From contig NZ_FTMO01000001.1 in NCBI RefSeq assembly GCF_900156025.1, positions 434,001 through 498,000 on the forward strand: 64,000 nucleotides of DNA, read 5' to 3'. This document shows, one piece after another, positions 37,263-47,080 of the stretch (the stretch's first letter is position 1; each line of letters opens with the position of its first letter). Under the pieces are notes generated by a model that worked only from the letters and a program-made list of their open reading frames with translations, did no database searches and had not been told where the DNA came from. The stretch is from Allobosea sp. TND4EK4. Its GTDB lineage: Bacteria; Pseudomonadota; Alphaproteobacteria; Rhizobiales; Beijerinckiaceae. A program made the translations under genes and the position numbers.

Positions 37263-38348
37263 ATGGAACGTCGGACGTTTTTGAAAACCGGGGCTCTTGC
37301 CGCGGCCGCCGCGCCCATCGCGATGCCGGCACTCGCCCAGTCGCAACCGCAGGTGAAATGGCGGCTGACCTCGAGCTTTCCGAAGTCGCTCGACACCATC
37401 TTCGGTACGGCCCAGCAGTTCTCGAAACTTGTCTCCGAGGCGACCGACGGGAATTTCGAGATCCAGGTCTTCGCGCCCGGCGAGATCGTGCCCGGCCTGC
37501 AGGCGCTCGACGCCGTTTCCTCCGGCACGGTCGAATGCGCCCATTCGCCGACCTATTTCTACATCGGCAAGGACCCGACACTCGGGCTCGGCACCGGCAT
37601 CCCCTTCGGGCTGAATGCCCGCCAGCAGCACAGCTGGTGGTATTTCGGCGGCGGCGAGCAGATCGTCAACGGCGTGCTCGACCGCTTCAACGCCTACTCC
37701 ATCCCCTGCGGCAATTCCGGCTGCCAGATGGGCGGCTTCTTTCGCAGCGAACTGAAGAGCGTCGACGACCTCAAGGGGCTGAAGTTCCGCATCGGCGGCA
37801 TGGGCGGGCAGGTGCTCGCCAAGCTCGGCGTGGTGCCGACGCAGATCGCGCCCGGCGACGTGTATCCGGCGCTGGAGCGCGGCTCGATCGACGCGGCGGA
37901 GTTCGTCGGCCCCTATGACGACGAGAAGCTCGGCTTCATCCGCGTCGCCAAGTACTACTACTATCCCGGCTGGTGGGAGGGCGGCGCGATGCTGCACCTG
38001 ATCATCGGCAAGGAGGCCTGGGGCAAGCTGCCCAAGCATTACCAGGCCATCGTTCAGCAGGCTTGCGAGGCAGCCAACAACTGGATGCTCGCCAAATACG
38101 ACTTCGTGAATCCGGGCGGCCTGCGCCGGCTGGTGGCGCAGGGCGCGCAGCTGCGCGGCTTCCCGCTGCCGGTGATGGAAGCGGCCCTGAAGGCGGCGGA
38201 GGAGTATTACGCCGAAACCAGCGCCAAGAGCCCGGACTTCAAGAAGGGCTACGAGTCGATGGTCGCGTTCCGGGGCGAGAACCTGCTGTGGTGGCAGCTC
38301 GGCGAGCTCTCCTACGACACCTTCATGAACCGCCTGAAGGCGCGCTGA
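37263..38348 (+). CDS. TRAP transporter substrate-binding protein (DctP family)
   Basis: A 361-residue periplasmic binding protein with a twin-arginine-like signal (ERRTFLKTGALAAAAAPIAMPALA). The DctP fold is shown by FPKSLDTIFGTAQQF, LKFRIGGMGGQVLAKLGVVPTQIAPGDVYPALERGSIDAAEFVGPYDD and WWEGGAML, the last two being the typical substrate-site regions. Such proteins bind organic acids such as 2-keto acids. No DctQ or DctM membrane subunits are nearby, so it is an orphan component. A GGGAGGAG ribosome binding site precedes the ATG. The MarR gene follows 13 bp later. Confidence 0.92.
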   Translation: MERRTFLKTGALAAAAAPIAMPALAQSQPQVKWRLTSSFPKSLDTIFGTAQQFSKLVSEATDGNFEIQVFAPGEIVPGLQALDAVSSGTVECAHSPTYFYIGKDPTLGLGTGIPFGLNARQQHSWWYFGGGEQIVNGVLDRFNAYSIPCGNSGCQMGGFFRSELKSVDDLKGLKFRIGGMGGQVLAKLGVVPTQIAPGDVYPALERGSIDAAEFVGPYDDEKLGFIRVAKYYYYPGWWEGGAMLHLIIGKEAWGKLPKHYQAIVQQACEAANNWMLAKYDFVNPGGLRRLVAQGAQLRGFPLPVMEAALKAAEEYYAETSAKSPDFKKGYESMVAFRGENLLWWQLGELSYDTFMNRLKAR

Positions 38349-38361
38349 GCCGGGAGCGGAG

Positions 38362-38859
38362 ATGTCGACGCAGCCGCCATCCGATACCGAAGAGCAGGCG
38401 CTCCGGCTCGAGCGCTTCCTCCCCTATCGCCTCAACGTCGTCGGCTCCTTCGCGAGCCGGGCGCTGGGGCGCATCTACGGGGCTCATTTCGGCATCGGTA
38501 TCCCGGAATGGCGGGTCGTCGCGCAGCTCGGCGAGTTCGGCAAGCTGACCTCGCGCGACATCGGCGAGCTCGCCCAGATGCACAAGACCAAGGTGTCGCG
38601 TGCGGTCACCGAGCTTGAAAAACGTGGCTTGGTCTCGCGCTCCGAGAACCGCCAGGACCGGCGCGAATCCTTCGTCGAGCTGACCTCGGCCGGCAAGCGC
38701 GTCTACGATCAGATCGTCCCGCTGGCGCTCGGCTTCGAGGCCCGCTGGATCGAAGGCATCGCCCCGGACGAGCTCACGATCTTCGAGCGGGTGCTCTCGA
38801 CGCTGACCGAGCGCGGGCGCCATCTCGCGGGCAATTATCGCGAGGAAGACGGGTCATAG
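38362..38859 (+). CDS. MarR-family transcriptional regulator
   Basis: A 165-residue winged-helix protein: EWRVVAQLGEFGKLTSRDIGELAQMHKTKVSRAVTELEKRGLVSRSENRQDRRESFVELTSAG is a full MarR DNA-binding core with the wing. It lies 13 bp after the TRAP binding-protein gene, so the two are probably cotranscribed, and the regulator may sense the ligand handled by that protein, or a related aromatic or organic acid. Targets cannot be named. It ends at a palindromic repeat. Confidence 0.9.
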   Translation: MSTQPPSDTEEQALRLERFLPYRLNVVGSFASRALGRIYGAHFGIGIPEWRVVAQLGEFGKLTSRDIGELAQMHKTKVSRAVTELEKRGLVSRSENRQDRRESFVELTSAGKRVYDQIVPLALGFEARWIEGIAPDELTIFERVLSTLTERGRHLAGNYREEDGS

Positions 38860-38872
38860 CACCCGCAGCAAC

Positions 38873-38966
38873 CGTCATCGCAAAGCGGAGCGACGAAGCA
38901 ACCCAGGGGAGTGGCTGAACGGCCAGGTTCCATGCCCTGGGTGGCTTCGCTGCGCTCGCCATGACG
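38873..38966. repeat. Intergenic inverted-repeat element
   Basis: Two arms of 36 and 32 bp, CGTCATCGCAAAGCGGAGCG...ACCCAGGG (38873-38908) and its imperfect reverse complement (38935-38966, CCCTGGGTGGCTTCGCTGCG...ATGACG), flank a 26-bp core that includes a small TGGC/GCCA hairpin. It sits between convergent MarR and purC genes. The form resembles repeated intergenic elements of Rhizobiales and may also terminate transcription. Confidence 0.75.
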
Positions 38967-38984
38967 ACAGGCTTCTGCCCAGCC

Positions 38985-39935
38985 TCAGAAATACCTCGCC
39001 AGATTCGCCCTGATCCGCTGCTGCGGGTCTTCGCCCTCGGGCGGGTAGTCGAAGGCCTGGCCGGTAATCGTCTCGAAGGCGCGGACATAGACCGCCGAGG
39101 TCTCGTCGATCAGTTCCTGCGGAATCTCCGGCAGGTCCTGCGTATAAGGGTCGCAACGGGCGACCACCCAGTTGCGGACGAAGTCCTTGTCGAAGGACTC
39201 CGGCTTGCCGCCGGCTGCGAAGCGCTCGGGGTAGCTTTCCGCAAACCAGTAGCGGCTGGAATCGGGCGTGTGAATTTCATCGGCCAGCAGGATGTTGCCC
39301 GCGGCGTCCGTGCCGAACTCGTACTTGGTATCCGCCAGGATGAGGCCGCGTTCGCTGGCGAGCTTCTGGCCGCGCGCGAAGAGGGCCAACGTATAGGCCG
39401 AGAGCCTGTCCCACTGCTCACGGCTTACCAGCCCGCTTTCGACGATCTGGGCGGGCGAGAGCGGCTCGTCATGGCCGCCGTCGAAGGCCTTGCTCGTCGG
39501 GGTGATGACCGGCTGCGGCAGCACCTCGTTGTCGCGCAGGCCATCGGGAAAGGTCATGCCGTACATCTCCCGCCGACCCTGCTTGTACATGGTCAGGATC
39601 GAGGTCCCGGTCGTGCCGCCGAGATAGCCGCGTACCACCATCTCGACCGGGAGAATGTCGAGCCGCTTGCCGACGACGACGTTCGGGTCGGGGTATTCCA
39701 GCACATGGTTGGGGCAGATGTCGGCCGTCTGCTCGAACCACCAGCGGGCCGTCTGCGTCAGCACGCGGCCCTTGAGCGGGATCGCGGCGATGGCCCGGTC
39801 GAAAGCCGAGAGCCGGTCGGTCGAGATCAGGATGCGCCGCCCGTCGGGAAGATCGTAGTTCTCCCGCACCTTGCCGCGGTAATAGTTCGGCAGCTCCGGA
39901 ATGACGGCTTCGTGAAGAGGCAGATATGCGGACAT
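38985..39935 (-). CDS. purC: Phosphoribosylaminoimidazole-succinocarboxamide synthase
   Basis: A 316-residue purine-pathway enzyme that ligates aspartate to CAIR using [31 protein letters not shown] is the N-terminal ATP-grasp-like signature, VVRGYLGGT and LADTKYEFG are SAICAR-synthetase motifs, and [14 protein letters not shown] is the second family signature. The length fits the alphaproteobacterial form (about 310). ATG 39935 was chosen over a longer reading full of Arg/Pro. Standing alone, without other pur genes. Confidence 0.96.
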   Translation of the reverse strand: MSAYLPLHEAVIPELPNYYRGKVRENYDLPDGRRILISTDRLSAFDRAIAAIPLKGRVLTQTARWWFEQTADICPNHVLEYPDPNVVVGKRLDILPVEMVVRGYLGGTTGTSILTMYKQGRREMYGMTFPDGLRDNEVLPQPVITPTSKAFDGGHDEPLSPAQIVESGLVSREQWDRLSAYTLALFARGQKLASERGLILADTKYEFGTDAAGNILLADEIHTPDSSRYWFAESYPERFAAGGKPESFDKDFVRNWVVARCDPYTQDLPEIPQELIDETSAVYVRAFETITGQAFDYPPEGEDPQQRIRANLARYF

Positions 39936-40222
39936 GCTTGGCTCTCGCCTCTTGCGGCGGCGGATCGGAAAGCCGGGGCACAGCCTCCGGCAAGGTCTTC
40001 TAGCGAAGGGTGCCGTTTTCCACCACTCCTCGCGCATGGCCATCCCCCGGATTGCTGCGCCGTTAAGGATGTGGCATGCGGACACGCGGTCCGGCCGGCG
40101 TGCCCGCGCCGATGGGCCGCAAGGCTCGCTCCATAGTTCCGTCTCGTTTGGCGGGTGTTCTCGGCAGGATGGCTCGGCCCCAGGGCCGGCTTCCGACACT
40201 GGATGACGTGACCCGACTTGCG

Positions 40223-41383
40223 ATGATGCTGCGATTGTCCCGATGCTTCGGCATGACGCTCCTGACGCTGGCAGCCCTCAGCGGAGCCGCGGCGGCGCAG
40301 TCCCCGTCCTGCGACGCCTGGCGTTCGGAGCTGGCAAGCCTTCAGGGCCGCAGCGGGGGCGATGCCCGCGCAGCGCAGGCTGCCCAGCGCATCGGCGCCC
40401 AGCTCGGCCAACTCAACGAGCAGTATCGCGGCATGGGCTGCGACCGCGGCTTCACCCTGTTCGGCCAAGGCGCGCCGCCGCAATGCGCCGGCATCCGCGC
40501 GCAGATGGGCAATCTCCAGGCGCAATATGGCGCTCTCCAACGCCAGGCGCAGGGTGGCGGCGTCGAGCAGCGTCGTGCGCAGCTTGCCGCCGCGATCAGC
40601 AACAATTGCAGCGCTCGTCCGCGCGGCTTCTTCGACACGATCTTCGGCCGGGACCCCGGCCCCGGCGGCGTCGATTCGACCATCCCCGAGCTCGACCCGG
40701 AGCAGCCGGCCACCGAGCCGGAAAAGCCACGGCTCGGCGGCCCGCAGACGGTCTGCGTGCGGGCATGCGATGGCTATTTCTTCCCGCTCGCCAACAACAG
40801 CGGCAATGCCGACGAGATGTGCCAGGCACTGTGCCCGGGCTCCCAGACCACGGCCTTCGGCATGAGCGCCGGTGGCGACATCCAGAACGCGGCTTCGCGC
40901 TCGACAGGCCAGCCCTATTCCTCGCTGCCCAACGCCGGCAAATATGTGCGTTCTTTCGATGCGAGCTGCACCTGCCGGGGCCAAGGGCAAAGCTGGTCGG
41001 AGGCGTTGAAGAACGCCGAATACCTGCTCGACAAGCGCAAGGGCGACGTCATCGTCACCGAGCAGCGGGCCGCCGAACTGTCGCGCCCCAAAGCCGACCC
41101 CAAGGCGGATGCCAAGCGCCGCGGCGCGGCCAGTCAACCGGCACCTGCTCCCGCTCAGGCCCAGACCGCGCCCGAGGACGAAAAGCCGATGCCCTCCGAG
41201 AACTCTCCGACATCCGGCACCGAATCCGCCGGCGTCGGGCCCGAAACGATCACCGAGAAGACCCTCGACAAGAAGGATGGGCTGAAGAGCGAATCGCGCA
41301 GCGTCACCGGCGAGCGCCGGACCGTGCGGATCGTCGCGCCGAACCTTGCGCCGAATCTCAGCCCGCAGCTCGTCAGGCCCTGA
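40223..41383 (+). CDS. DUF2865 domain-containing exported protein
   Basis: A 386-residue protein with a signal peptide ([22 protein letters not shown]), a coiled, Gln-rich N-terminal region (about residues 30-110, [15 protein letters not shown]), then the DUF2865 core with conserved cysteines ([58 protein letters not shown]) and a disordered Pro/Ala/Lys-rich tail. Probably periplasmic with disulfides. Function unknown. ATG 40223 was chosen; ATG 40226 is equally possible. Confidence 0.85.
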   Translation: MMLRLSRCFGMTLLTLAALSGAAAAQSPSCDAWRSELASLQGRSGGDARAAQAAQRIGAQLGQLNEQYRGMGCDRGFTLFGQGAPPQCAGIRAQMGNLQAQYGALQRQAQGGGVEQRRAQLAAAISNNCSARPRGFFDTIFGRDPGPGGVDSTIPELDPEQPATEPEKPRLGGPQTVCVRACDGYFFPLANNSGNADEMCQALCPGSQTTAFGMSAGGDIQNAASRSTGQPYSSLPNAGKYVRSFDASCTCRGQGQSWSEALKNAEYLLDKRKGDVIVTEQRAAELSRPKADPKADAKRRGAASQPAPAPAQAQTAPEDEKPMPSENSPTSGTESAGVGPETITEKTLDKKDGLKSESRSVTGERRTVRIVAPNLAPNLSPQLVRP

Positions 41384-41577
41384 GCGGCCGGCTGTCTGTT
41401 CCATGCACTCAGCTCAGGCCGCACCGCGCCAAATGGCGCATTTCGGCGCTGGACGCATGCGCGGAAGAGTCTCATAACGTCGCCTTCTGCGCCCTCCGGG
41501 AGGCCGCCAGATCGCGTCCCGATGCAACCTGGCGGTTGCGAGACCGTCCCTGACGCTCCCCAGCCTCAGGCACCACC

Positions 41578-42906
41578 ATGTCGAACAGCGAAACGACGGC
41601 TCATCCGCACCCGATCCAGCTCGCGGATGCAGAGCGGCGGATCAAGGCGATCTTCGTCGGCTCTGTCGGCAACCTCGTCGAATGGTACGATTTCTACGCC
41701 TACACCGCCTTCGCGCTCTATTTCGCGCCGCATTTCTTTCCCTCGACCGACCCCGTCGTGCAGCAGCTCAACGCCGCGACGCTGTTCGCGGCAGGCTTCA
41801 TCGTGCGGCCGGTCGGCGGCTGGCTCTTCGGCCATCTCGCCGATCGCTACGGGCGGCGGCTGTCGCTGACGCTGTCGGTGCTGATGATGTGCTTCGGCTC
41901 GCTGATCATCGCCTTCACCCCGACCTACGCCTCGATCGGCTTCGCGGCCCCCGCCTTGCTGGCGCTGGCGCGGATCATCGAGGGCCTGAGCCTCGGCGGC
42001 GAATACGGAGCGAGCGCGACCTATCTCACCGAGATCGCCGATCCGGAGCATCGCGGCTTCTATTCGAGCTTCCAATACGTCACGCTGATCGGCGGGCAGC
42101 TCACCGCGATCCTGGTCCTCCTCCTGCTGCAGAACGTTTTCCTGACGCATGACCAGCTCGTCGCCTGGGGCTGGCGCATCCCGTTCGTGATCGGCGCGCT
42201 GCTGGCCGTGATCGCGCTGTTCATGCGCCGACATATGGAGGAGACCGAGTCGTTCCAGAAGGCAAAGGAAGCGGGCACCCTCAAGCGCGAAAGCTCGCTG
42301 CGGGGGCTGCTGCGCTATCCCCGCGAGGTCGCGATCGTGGTGGGCCTGACCGCCGGCGGCACAGCGGCCTTCTACACCTTCACCACCTATATGCAGACCT
42401 TCGTGAAGCAGACGGTGGGCCTCTCCGACATCGTCACGACCTATGTCATCGCCGGCTCGCTGATCTTCGCCTCGATCCTCCAGCCGATCTACGGGCTGAT
42501 CTCCGACAGGATCGGCCGCAAGCCGGTGCTGCTGTTCTTCGGCATCGCAGGAACGCTGCTGACCGTGCCGATCCTGACCACGCTGGCGGGGACGAAATCG
42601 CCCTGGGTCGCCTTCCTGCTGATCTGCGGCGCGTGGGTCTTCGTCGCGGGCTACACCTCGATCAATGCGGTGGTGAAGGCGGAACTGTTCCCCACCGCGA
42701 TCCGCGCCACAGGCGTGGCGGTTCCCTATGCGCTGACGGTCTCGATCTTCGGCGGCACCGCGCCGGCGATCGCGCTCTATTTCAAGAAGCAGGGCCACGA
42801 GCAGTGGTTCTACTACTATCTCGCCGGCATGATCTTCATCTCGCTCATGGTCTACGCGACGATGCGCGACACCAAGCACCGCTCGGCGATCGACAGGCAC
42901 GAGTGA
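41578..42906 (+). CDS. MFS transporter, metabolite:H+ symporter family (KgtP/ShiA-like)
   Basis: A 442-residue protein with 12 membrane segments. GNLVEWYDFYAYTAFALYFAPHFFP in helix 1 and RPVGGWLFGHLADRYGRR, GLSLGGEYGASATYLTE are hallmarks of the MHS family that takes up dicarboxylates, alpha-ketoglutarate, shikimate or proline/betaine by proton symport. KgtP-like spacing suggests an organic-acid substrate. It stands alone, in convergent arrangement with gltX and 195 bp after the DUF2865 gene. Confidence 0.9.
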   Translation: MSNSETTAHPHPIQLADAERRIKAIFVGSVGNLVEWYDFYAYTAFALYFAPHFFPSTDPVVQQLNAATLFAAGFIVRPVGGWLFGHLADRYGRRLSLTLSVLMMCFGSLIIAFTPTYASIGFAAPALLALARIIEGLSLGGEYGASATYLTEIADPEHRGFYSSFQYVTLIGGQLTAILVLLLLQNVFLTHDQLVAWGWRIPFVIGALLAVIALFMRRHMEETESFQKAKEAGTLKRESSLRGLLRYPREVAIVVGLTAGGTAAFYTFTTYMQTFVKQTVGLSDIVTTYVIAGSLIFASILQPIYGLISDRIGRKPVLLFFGIAGTLLTVPILTTLAGTKSPWVAFLLICGAWVFVAGYTSINAVVKAELFPTAIRATGVAVPYALTVSIFGGTAPAIALYFKKQGHEQWFYYYLAGMIFISLMVYATMRDTKHRSAIDRHE

Positions 42907-42953
42907 GGCAGCGCCCCGAGCACCTCGGAAACCTGCTCCCTATCCTGAAGGAG

Positions 42954-42983
42954 ATTCTCGGGTCCGCTGCCTGGCCCGAGAAT
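42954..42983. repeat. Intergenic palindrome
   Basis: ATTCTCGGG paired with CCCGAGAAT, a perfect 9-bp stem with a 12-nt loop, in the gap between the convergent MHS-permease and gltX genes. No U-tract. Its form (CATTCTCGGG-type ends) resembles repeated palindromes in Rhizobiales; it could act as a terminator. Confidence 0.6.
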
Positions 42984-42996
42984 GACGAACCCTTCG

Positions 42997-44334
42997 TCAG
43001 GCGCTCTCGCCCGCCAGCCGCTTCAGCGCCTTGTCCCGCCCGATCAGCGGGAGCAGCGCCGCGAGTTCCGGCCCGTGATCGAGGCCGGTGAGTGCCTGGC
43101 GCAACGGCATGAACAGAGCCTTGCCCTTGGCGCCCGTCGCGGCGGCGACGCCCTGCGTCCAGCTCTTCCAGGTCGTCGCATCGAAGGGCTCGGCCGGCAG
43201 CAGCTCTGCCGCCCTGCGCGCGAAGTCGCGGTCGGCGATCACCGGCGTAACCTTGCCCTGAACCACCTGCCACCAGATTTTCGCCTCATCGAGCTTCGTG
43301 AGATTGCCGCGCACCGCCTGCCAGAACGGCTCACCGCCCGGAATGCCGGCTTCGGTGAGGCGCTCCGCGACCCGTTCATACGGCATCTGATGCAGCGTCC
43401 GGGCGCTCAGCGCCTCCAGCTCGTGTTCGTCGAACTTCGCCGGGGCGCGCGAGACATGGGCGAGTTCGACGAGGCCGGCGAGCTCGTCGAGGCTCGCGAC
43501 CGGCCGCACCGCGTCCGAGGTTCCGACCAGCACTGCCAAGGCCGCGACGGCCAGGGGCTCGACGCCGGAGTCGCGCAAGCCCCTTAGCGAGAGATGGCCG
43601 AGGCGCTTCGACAGCCCCTCCCCGCTCGCCGTCGTCAGCAGGTTGTGGTGGCCGAAGACCGGCAATGCGGCCCCGAGCGCCTCGAAGATCTGCGCCTGCA
43701 CCGCCGTGTTGGTGACATGGTCCTCGCCGCGGATGACATGGGTGACGCCGGTCTCGATGTCGTCCACCACCGAGGGCAGCGTGTAGAGATAGCTGCCATC
43801 CTCGCGGACCAGCACGGGATCTGAGAGCGAGGCGCAATCGACATGGGAGGCGCCGCGCACGAGGTCGTCCCAGGTGACGTCGCGCGCCTCGAGCAGGAAG
43901 CGCCAATGTGGCTTGCGGCCCTCCGCCTCGAAGGCCGCCTTCTGCTCTTCCGTCAGCTTCAGCGCCGCGCGGTCGTAGATCGGCGGCAGGCCGCGCGCGA
44001 GCTGGCGTTTCCGGCGCCTGTCGAGCTCGTCGGCCGTCTCATAACAGGGATAGAGGCGGCCGGCGGCGCGCAGTCGTTCCGCCGCCGCATCATAGATCGA
44101 CAGCCGCTCGGACTGGCGGATCACAAGGTCAGGCACGATGCCGAGCCAGGCCAGGTCCTCCGCGATCGCGTCGGCATATTCCGGCTTGGAGCGGGCGATG
44201 TCGGTGTCGTCGTAGCGCAGCAGGAAGCGCCCGCCATGACGGCGCGCGAACAGCCAGTTGAACAGGGCCGGGCGGGCATTGCCGATGTGCAGGTAGCCGG
44301 TGGGGGACGGCGCGAAGCGGACGAGCGAAGTCAT
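42997..44334 (-). CDS. gltX: Glutamate-tRNA ligase (second-type GluRS)
   Basis: A 445-residue class I synthetase. The HIGH-type motif is [16 protein letters not shown] (HIGN 16-19) and the KMSKS-type motif reads [14 protein letters not shown]. The length and the GLSKRLG form match the second GluRS paralogue found in many alphaproteobacteria, which charges tRNA-Glu or tRNA-Gln with glutamate before amidotransferase conversion; which tRNA this copy prefers is not visible. ATG 44334 fits the family start ([13 protein letters not shown]). Confidence 0.94.
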   Translation of the reverse strand: MTSLVRFAPSPTGYLHIGNARPALFNWLFARRHGGRFLLRYDDTDIARSKPEYADAIAEDLAWLGIVPDLVIRQSERLSIYDAAAERLRAAGRLYPCYETADELDRRRKRQLARGLPPIYDRAALKLTEEQKAAFEAEGRKPHWRFLLEARDVTWDDLVRGASHVDCASLSDPVLVREDGSYLYTLPSVVDDIETGVTHVIRGEDHVTNTAVQAQIFEALGAALPVFGHHNLLTTASGEGLSKRLGHLSLRGLRDSGVEPLAVAALAVLVGTSDAVRPVASLDELAGLVELAHVSRAPAKFDEHELEALSARTLHQMPYERVAERLTEAGIPGGEPFWQAVRGNLTKLDEAKIWWQVVQGKVTPVIADRDFARRAAELLPAEPFDATTWKSWTQGVAAATGAKGKALFMPLRQALTGLDHGPELAALLPLIGRDKALKRLAGESA

Positions 44335-44474
44335 GCGCGGCTTATGACCCTTTTGGCGGCGAGCGACAATCGATCCGCCGCATCCAGACTGCACGTTAAC
44401 CGGGAGTTAGGGTTACCGAGGCATGAATGATCCCGGGCGAGGTCGTAAGATCGACGTTCGCCGGGGAGAGAAGG

Positions 44475-45308
44475 ATGCTGATCCGTTCCATCGTGCCAGC
44501 GCTCGCAATCGCCACGCTCGCGACCGTGCCGCTGCAGGCTCCGGCTCAGGCCGCCGATTATCCGGTGCTGCGCGGCTCGCAAATCGAGGACGCGCCGCTC
44601 GCGCCGAGCATGGGCTCCGCAACCAACTGGCAGGGCTTCTATCTCGGCGGCTTCGGCGGACTGGCGCAGACGCGCTTCCGCACCGATAAGGGCGTCATGG
44701 ACATCGCTCGCGGAAACTTCAACGGCACAACTGCCTTGAACGAATTCGATCCTGGGCAGCTTGTCCTCACCTCGCCCCGCAGCGACCGCGGATCCACCTT
44801 CGGAGCCTTCGCGGGTTATAATTTCGCTTTCGGCGATGCAATCATCGGTTTCGAGGGCGAGTATGGCAGGGTCGGACAATCGACCGAGGCATCCACCTTC
44901 GAAGCGCGGCTGCTCAGTACCGGACCTGTCGCCGTCGCATCTGTCCAGAATGCGAAGCTGAACGATTACTTCAATGCTCGCATCCGCCTGGGCTACGCCT
45001 ATGGCCGGATCATGCCCTATTTCACCGCAGGCGCTGCCGTCGGTCGCTTCGACACCAATATCGCTGTGGCATCGGACTGGCTTGCGAGCACGAACCCCGT
45101 CCGCAGCTACCTAGGCTGGCCACGCCAGATCGGCGGCCCCAAGAAGGACGTCTGGGGTTATGGCTATTCGGTGGGTGGCGGCGTCGAAGCGGCGCTGACG
45201 GACAACCTCCTCGTGCGCGCGGAATACCTGTTCAGCAGCTTCAACGACGTCGAAGGTGTGACGGTGAACCTCAACAGTGCTCGCGTCGGAGCCGCGCTCA
45301 AGTTCTGA
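44475..45308 (+). CDS. Outer-membrane beta-barrel protein (Omp25/RopB-like)
   Basis: A 277-residue protein: a signal peptide (MLIRSIVPALAIATLATVPLQAPAQA), then an eight-stranded small barrel typical of OmpA-like porin family members in Rhizobiales. WQGFYLGGFGGLAQ, FGAFAGYNFAFGDAIIGFEGEYG, ARIRLGYAYGRIMPYFTAGAAVG and LLVRAEYLFSSFNDV are alternating strands, and the protein ends in Phe (AALKF), the usual outer-membrane sorting signal. Ends just before a strong terminator. Confidence 0.88.
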   Translation: MLIRSIVPALAIATLATVPLQAPAQAADYPVLRGSQIEDAPLAPSMGSATNWQGFYLGGFGGLAQTRFRTDKGVMDIARGNFNGTTALNEFDPGQLVLTSPRSDRGSTFGAFAGYNFAFGDAIIGFEGEYGRVGQSTEASTFEARLLSTGPVAVASVQNAKLNDYFNARIRLGYAYGRIMPYFTAGAAVGRFDTNIAVASDWLASTNPVRSYLGWPRQIGGPKKDVWGYGYSVGGGVEAALTDNLLVRAEYLFSSFNDVEGVTVNLNSARVGAALKF

Positions 45309-45331
45309 GGCGAGGACCATCCCCGAAAAAC

Positions 45332-45358
45332 AAAGGCCGGGCATCACGCCCGGCCTTT
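45332..45358. terminator. Bidirectional rho-independent terminator
   Basis: AAAGGCCGGGC-ATCAC-GCCCGGCCTTT is a perfect 11-bp stem, with an A-run and a T-run on its flanks, between the outer-membrane protein gene and the convergent DAHP synthase gene. Confidence 0.9.
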
Positions 45359-45382
45359 CTCGTTTTCCGAGATGCAGGCAGC

Positions 45383-46768
45383 TTACTCCGCCGCCTCGAC
45401 CTGCGGCCGCACGCGTCCGGCGCGGTCATGCTTGACCAGCTCGGCGACGAGGAAGGCCAGCTCCAGCGCCTGCTCGGCGTTGAGGCGCGGATCGCAGACC
45501 GTGTGGTAGCGGTCATTCAGGTCCGCATCGGTCATGCCGCGCGCGCCGCCGGTGCATTCGGTGACGTTCTTGCCGGTCATCTCGAGATGCAGACCGCCGG
45601 CATGGGTGCCTTCCGCCTGGTGGACGGCGAAGAAGTTCTTCACCTCGCTCATGATCAGGTCGAAGGGCCGCGTCTTGTAGCCGCTGGCGGCCTTGACGGT
45701 GTTGCCGTGCATCGGGTCGCAGGACCAGACGATGTTGCGCCCTTCCCGCTTGGTGGCGCGCACCAAGGCCGGCAGGTTGTCGAAGACCTTGTCGGCGCCG
45801 AAGCGGGCGATGAGCGTCAAGCGCCCCGGCTGGTTCTGCGGGTCGAGCACCTCGATCAGCTTGAGCAGGCCGTCGACGGTGGTCGAGGGACCGCATTTCA
45901 GGCCGATCGGGTTCCTGATGCCGCGGAAGAACTCGACATGGGCATGGTCGAGCTGGCGCGTGCGATCACCGATCCAGACCATGTGGCCGGAGGTGTCGTA
46001 CCATTCGCCCGTGGTGGAATCGACGCGCGTCATCGCCTGCTCGTAGCCGAGCAGCAGCGCCTCGTGGCTGGTGTAGAACTCGGTGGTGCGCGTCTCGGGA
46101 TGCGCCTCCGGGTCGATGCCGATGGCGCGCATGAAGTCGAGCGACTCGGTGATGCGCTCGCTGATTTCATTATAGCGCGAGGAGGCCGGCGAATCCTTGA
46201 CGAAACCCAGCATCCAGCGATGGGCGTTGTCGAGATTGGCGTAGCCACCGGTCGCGAAGGCGCGGATCAGGTTCAGCGTCGCGGCCGACTGACGGTAGGC
46301 CTCGAGCTGCCGGCGCGGGTCCGGCGTGCGGGCCTCCGCCGTGAAGGCGATGTCGTTGACGATATCGCCCTTGTAGCTCGGCAGTTCGACGCCGCCTTCC
46401 TTCTCCGTGGGGGCCGAGCGCGGCTTTGCAAACTGTCCGGCGATGCGCCCGACCTTCACCACCGGCGAGCCGCCGGCGAAGGTCAGCACCACCGCCATCT
46501 GCAGGAAGAGGCGGAAGAAATCGCGAATGTTGTCGGCCGAATGCTCGGCAAAGCTCTCCGCGCAGTCCCCGCCCTGAAGCAGGAAGGCCTCTCCGGCCGC
46601 GACCTTGCCCAACGCCCGTTTGAGCTTGCGCGCCTCGCCCGCAAAAACGAGCGGCGGAAAGCCGGCGAGCTGCTGCTCGACCGCCTTCAAGGCTGCCTGG
46701 TCCGGATAATCCGGAATCTGCTGGGCGGGCTTGGCCCTCCAGCTCTCTGGCGTCCACCGCTCGGACAT
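45383..46768 (-). CDS. Class II 3-deoxy-7-phosphoheptulonate (DAHP) synthase
   Basis: A 461-residue plant/bacterial-type (AroAII) enzyme that joins PEP and erythrose 4-phosphate in the first step of the shikimate pathway. Family motifs include [74 protein letters not shown] and [15 protein letters not shown], covering the PEP and metal sites. ATG 46768 fits the family ([19 protein letters not shown]). No regulatory ACT domain is fused. Confidence 0.96.
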   Translation of the reverse strand: MSERWTPESWRAKPAQQIPDYPDQAALKAVEQQLAGFPPLVFAGEARKLKRALGKVAAGEAFLLQGGDCAESFAEHSADNIRDFFRLFLQMAVVLTFAGGSPVVKVGRIAGQFAKPRSAPTEKEGGVELPSYKGDIVNDIAFTAEARTPDPRRQLEAYRQSAATLNLIRAFATGGYANLDNAHRWMLGFVKDSPASSRYNEISERITESLDFMRAIGIDPEAHPETRTTEFYTSHEALLLGYEQAMTRVDSTTGEWYDTSGHMVWIGDRTRQLDHAHVEFFRGIRNPIGLKCGPSTTVDGLLKLIEVLDPQNQPGRLTLIARFGADKVFDNLPALVRATKREGRNIVWSCDPMHGNTVKAASGYKTRPFDLIMSEVKNFFAVHQAEGTHAGGLHLEMTGKNVTECTGGARGMTDADLNDRYHTVCDPRLNAEQALELAFLVAELVKHDRAGRVRPQVEAAE

Positions 46769-47080
46769 GGGTACTGCTCCTGACATGGCTTCGCGCGGTT
46801 GCCCTCCTCGGGCGCGCGAAGGCGGGCCTATACACCCAAGAGGCCGCCAAGGCCACCGTTTGGGCAAGCGGCCGCGGGGCGCTCGCCCCTTCAACTCCGC
46901 TGCAGCCTCTCTCGCGCCGGCCGGAGCACGTCCGACGCCGCAGGGCTTCACGGATCCAGAAGACGGCCTCCAATCTGTTTTCCCCGCGCTTCTCCGGGAA
47001 GCGAATTCCTCTTTGCCGTGCGGTGTCCTAGCCTCGGCTCAAAGGCGCCGGATCAAGGCGGCCATCGGGAGGTATCGCTC
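46769..47080. other. Divergent promoter region without a gene
   Basis: 312 bp between the divergent DAHP synthase and esterase genes. It has a short GGGGCG-CT-CGCCCC dyad (46876-46889) and a GGGAGGT ribosome binding site for the esterase. No coding ORF is credible; the open frame reading into the esterase from 46799 is Arg/Pro-rich and lacks family character. Confidence 0.5.
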
